Assembly (NCBI RefSeq): GCF_000153725.1
Contig: NZ_DS022276.1
Location: 1,452,334 to 1,516,333, forward strand
Source: Salipiger bermudensis HTCC2601
GTDB lineage: Bacteria > Pseudomonadota > Alphaproteobacteria > Rhodobacterales > Rhodobacteraceae
Length of the DNA: 64,000 nt
Direction: 5' to 3'
The position numbers and the translations under genes are program-made. Every line of letters starts with the position of its first letter. The stretch's first letter is position 1. Positions 61,831-64,000 of this stretch are shown here, piece by piece. The notes under the pieces are model-generated. The model was given only the letters and a program-made list of their open reading frames with translations, searched no databases and was not told the DNA's origin.

Positions 61831-63831
61831 ATGAAACCTCGAGCATTCTACCGGAATGCCACCGCCATCTCGCTGGCGCTCGCGGCGATGACGACTGGCG
61901 CGGCGGCACAGGACGCCGCCGTAAGCGACACCCATTACCTCGGCCGCATCGTGCTGGGCTATTCCGAGGATGGAACCCCGGTCTACGCCGGCGAGAACAT
62001 CTCGCGGCTTGAAGGCAGCGCGGTCACCGCGCAGGGCGGCACCGCCACCATTGACGACGTGCTGCGGCAGGTGCCCGGCGTGCAGACCCGCCTCAACCCG
62101 GGTCAGCCCGGCGTCGCGGTCTCGATCCGCGGTCAGCAGGGGCAGGGCCGCGTGGCGATGACCGTCGAGGGCGTGCCGCAGAACTTCCGCTTCAACGGCC
62201 ACGCCTCGGAGGGCTACGCCAATTTCGATCCGCTCTTCCTGCAGGGCATCGATGTCACCCGGGGCGCAGTGCTGACCGCCGGCGGCAGCGGCTCGGCGGG
62301 CGCGGTGGATTTCCGGCTGATCGACGCCGAGGACATCGTCGACGGCTACGGCGCCGGCGGCCGCGTCAGGCTCACCTATGGCGACAATGGCGACAATTTC
62401 GGCCGCATGGCGGCGGCAGGCTACGTCGATGAGCGCGTCTCGCTGCTTGGCGCCTATGCCCGCACCACCGCCGATGCCTTCGAGGATGGCGCCGGGAACA
62501 CCGTCGACAACACCGACCGCGACCTCGACAGCTACCTGCTGCGCGGCGCCTACCAGTTGACCGAGACCCAGAGCCTCGAGTTTCTGGCAACCCGGATGAA
62601 CGCCGATTACGCGTCGAACTCCTATTACCAGGAGATGACCTCGGACATCTACAAGCTGAGCTATCATCTCGACCACAGCCCCGCGATCAACCTGACCGCC
62701 AATCTCTACCGGGCGGTCACTGACAACGAGTATACCGGCTCGATCACCGGCACCGGCTCCTATGTCGGGCGCCAGATGGAGACCATCACCACCGGCATCG
62801 ACGTCACCAACGTGAGTGACTTCATGCTCGGCGGCTGGAGCGTGACCTCGACCAACGGGTTCGAGTATATCGAGGATGTGCTCGGCGGCGCCGAGGGCGG
62901 CGCCAACCCGACCTATGGCGAGTCGAAGAAGCTTGGCATCTTCACCGAGAACGTGTTCAGCAACGGCCCGTGGGAGATCATGGCCGGGCTGCGCTACAGC
63001 GATTACAGCCTGCACGGTCGGCTCGACAACGAGCTGCAATCGGGCGACGTGGATATCGACGACAGCTCGATCGACCCCAAGATCAGCATCGCCTATCAGG
63101 TCAATGACTGGCTGCAGCCCTATGTCTCGTACTCGCGCAGCACCCGGTCGCCGTCGCTGCAGGAGACCCTGCAGGAGAGCTTCCACGGCTACGGCTTCTT
63201 CAACCTCTATCTCGGGCCGAACCCGGACCTCGAGACCGAGACCTCGGAAGGCGGCGAGATCGGTGTGAACATCGCCAAGCAGAACCTCTTCACCGCGGGC
63301 GACAACCTCACCGCGCGGATCGCCTATTACAAGATGAACGTCGACAACTACGTGGCCTATGTCCAGGAGGATGGCTTTACCTCGGTCGGGCCGACCACGC
63401 TGGCCTTCTACGACAACATCCCCGGCACCACGGTCACGCAGGGCATCGAGATCGAGGCGGCCTACGATACCGAGCTGTGGTCGGCGGCGATGTCCTACAC
63501 CAATTCCGACTCGACCCCGCCCTCGGGCTACGACGACTACGAGCTGCAGCCGCCCGAGACCTTCTCGGCCACTGTGGCGCGGCGCTTCCTGAACGGCGAT
63601 CTGACGACCGGTGCGACCTACAGCTACACCGCCGCCGGCGAGTCGCTCGACAGCGAGTCCGACAGTGATGACTACGGGCTCTGGGACGTGTTCGCCAGCT
63701 ACGAAGCGATGGACAACCTCTTCGTCTCGGCCAAGGTCTCGAACCTCACCGACGAGGAATACGCCCCCTGGGCTTCCTCCGGGAACGGGCCCGGCCGGAC
63801 CTACTACGTGGGTCTCGAACTGACCTTCTGA
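61831..63831 (+). CDS. TonB-dependent outer-membrane receptor, probable heme receptor
   Basis: A 666-residue outer-membrane receptor. A signal peptide (SLALAAMTTGAAAQ) is followed by the plug (DVLRQVPGVQTRLNPGQPGV, residues about 75-95, then GAVDFRL) and a 22-strand-type barrel ending in YYVGLELTF, with the final Phe needed for assembly. The heme-receptor signature is recognisable: RSPSLQE (439-445) in place of FRAP, His452 in FHGYG, and NPDL (464-467). No energy-coupling box is obvious at the mature N-terminus beyond HYLGRIVLG. It may bring in heme or hemoglobin. No tonB or hmuTUV gene is in view. Confidence 0.85.
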   Translation: MKPRAFYRNATAISLALAAMTTGAAAQDAAVSDTHYLGRIVLGYSEDGTPVYAGENISRLEGSAVTAQGGTATIDDVLRQVPGVQTRLNPGQPGVAVSIRGQQGQGRVAMTVEGVPQNFRFNGHASEGYANFDPLFLQGIDVTRGAVLTAGGSGSAGAVDFRLIDAEDIVDGYGAGGRVRLTYGDNGDNFGRMAAAGYVDERVSLLGAYARTTADAFEDGAGNTVDNTDRDLDSYLLRGAYQLTETQSLEFLATRMNADYASNSYYQEMTSDIYKLSYHLDHSPAINLTANLYRAVTDNEYTGSITGTGSYVGRQMETITTGIDVTNVSDFMLGGWSVTSTNGFEYIEDVLGGAEGGANPTYGESKKLGIFTENVFSNGPWEIMAGLRYSDYSLHGRLDNELQSGDVDIDDSSIDPKISIAYQVNDWLQPYVSYSRSTRSPSLQETLQESFHGYGFFNLYLGPNPDLETETSEGGEIGVNIAKQNLFTAGDNLTARIAYYKMNVDNYVAYVQEDGFTSVGPTTLAFYDNIPGTTVTQGIEIEAAYDTELWSAAMSYTNSDSTPPSGYDDYELQPPETFSATVARRFLNGDLTTGATYSYTAAGESLDSESDSDDYGLWDVFASYEAMDNLFVSAKVSNLTDEEYAPWASSGNGPGRTYYVGLELTF

Positions 63832-63954
63832 TCTCCCGCGGAAGACACTGGATCGCCTTCCGGACGGCACGCCGGGAGCGCATCGAGGCAGTCTCGCACC
63901 ACCCCTCTTCCCTCGGGGCCGGTGCGGGCTTGCAGGTTACAGGCAGGAAACGGG

Positions 63955-63980
63955 AGAGGGGCGCCGGAAGGCGCCCCTCT
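63955..63980 (+). terminator. Hairpin after the TonB receptor gene
   Basis: Perfect 11-base stem AGAGGGGCGCC/GGCGCCCCTCT (63955-63965 and 63970-63980) with a GGAA tetraloop, then TTGGTTG. The T content is low, so termination may be partial. Confidence 0.65.
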
Positions 63981-64000
63981 TGGTTGCATGGGGGTATCGG

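Noticed and set aside
61741..63870. Long leftward open frame opposite the TonB receptor gene
   Set aside because: Antisense shadow; Val/Gly/Asp-rich without motifs, while the plus strand encodes a complete receptor.

Overview
This is a gene-dense, high-GC stretch of alphaproteobacterial chromosome, almost certainly from the Rhodobacteraceae (Roseobacter/Rhodobacter group). The case rests on gene order and protein style: parB-hemW-rdgB-rph facing hrcA-grpE, a redox-sensing regB / sco-regA locus with ahcY close by, addAB next to trxA, and intergenic elements of the form CCTCCGGCGGGgATATTTT that I recall from this family. I see 61 protein genes, no rRNA or tRNA, no insertion sequence, no CRISPR, no integrase and no phage gene. 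The left edge cuts parB, so the window probably starts near the replication origin.

Layout. 1-7.6 kb: chromosome segregation (parB), heme chaperone hemW, nucleotide and RNA housekeeping (rdgB, rph), heat-shock control (hrcA-grpE) and mutS. 7.7-18 kb: malic enzyme, a ribokinase-type kinase, periplasmic MsrA, an overlapping class IV aminotransferase / sulfotransferase-like pair, two small proteins of unknown role, argG, a membrane protein and threonine deaminase. 18-23 kb: an HPt protein divergent from a receiver-PP2C phosphatase, two Nudix hydrolases, hslO, cca and a LysE-type exporter. 23.6-28.5 kb: two overlapping half-size ABC exporters and a TrmA/RlmD-type methyltransferase. 28.6-31 kb: an envelope cluster (two L,D-transpeptidases, a CAP-domain lipoprotein, a 64-residue secreted or membrane protein). 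31-38.9 kb: hemH, a methyltransferase, comF, grxC, a MarR regulator, yciI-ubiG, prolyl iminopeptidase, a Tat-exported solute-binding protein and a lyxose-isomerase-like protein.

39-42.7 kb: hslVU with a good heat-shock promoter, an APH-like kinase and trxA. 42.7-51.1 kb: one tightly overlapped leftward block addB-addA and amgK-murU-tsaE (double-strand break repair, peptidoglycan recycling, tRNA t6A). 51.2-55.5 kb: a PAS protein, the sensor kinase RegB, and the divergent sco-regA. 55.5-59.9 kb: three leftward genes (GNAT, HD hydrolase, FkbM methyltransferase), then ahcY and a ketopantoate-reductase-like gene. 60-64 kb: a secreted phytase-like esterase and a TonB-dependent receptor with a heme-receptor signature.

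The window is mostly core housekeeping DNA, and I found no convincing new defence or mobile system. The items most worth a second look are non-coding: three degenerate 100-bp tandem units downstream of hslU, a family of terminator-like intergenic repeats, an orphan terminator in the envelope cluster, and several leader hairpins. Among proteins, the aminotransferase/sulfotransferase pair and the HPt/PP2C pair are the least explained. Many starts were moved inward from the longest open frame using ribosome binding sites and family length; these choices are stated in each entry.
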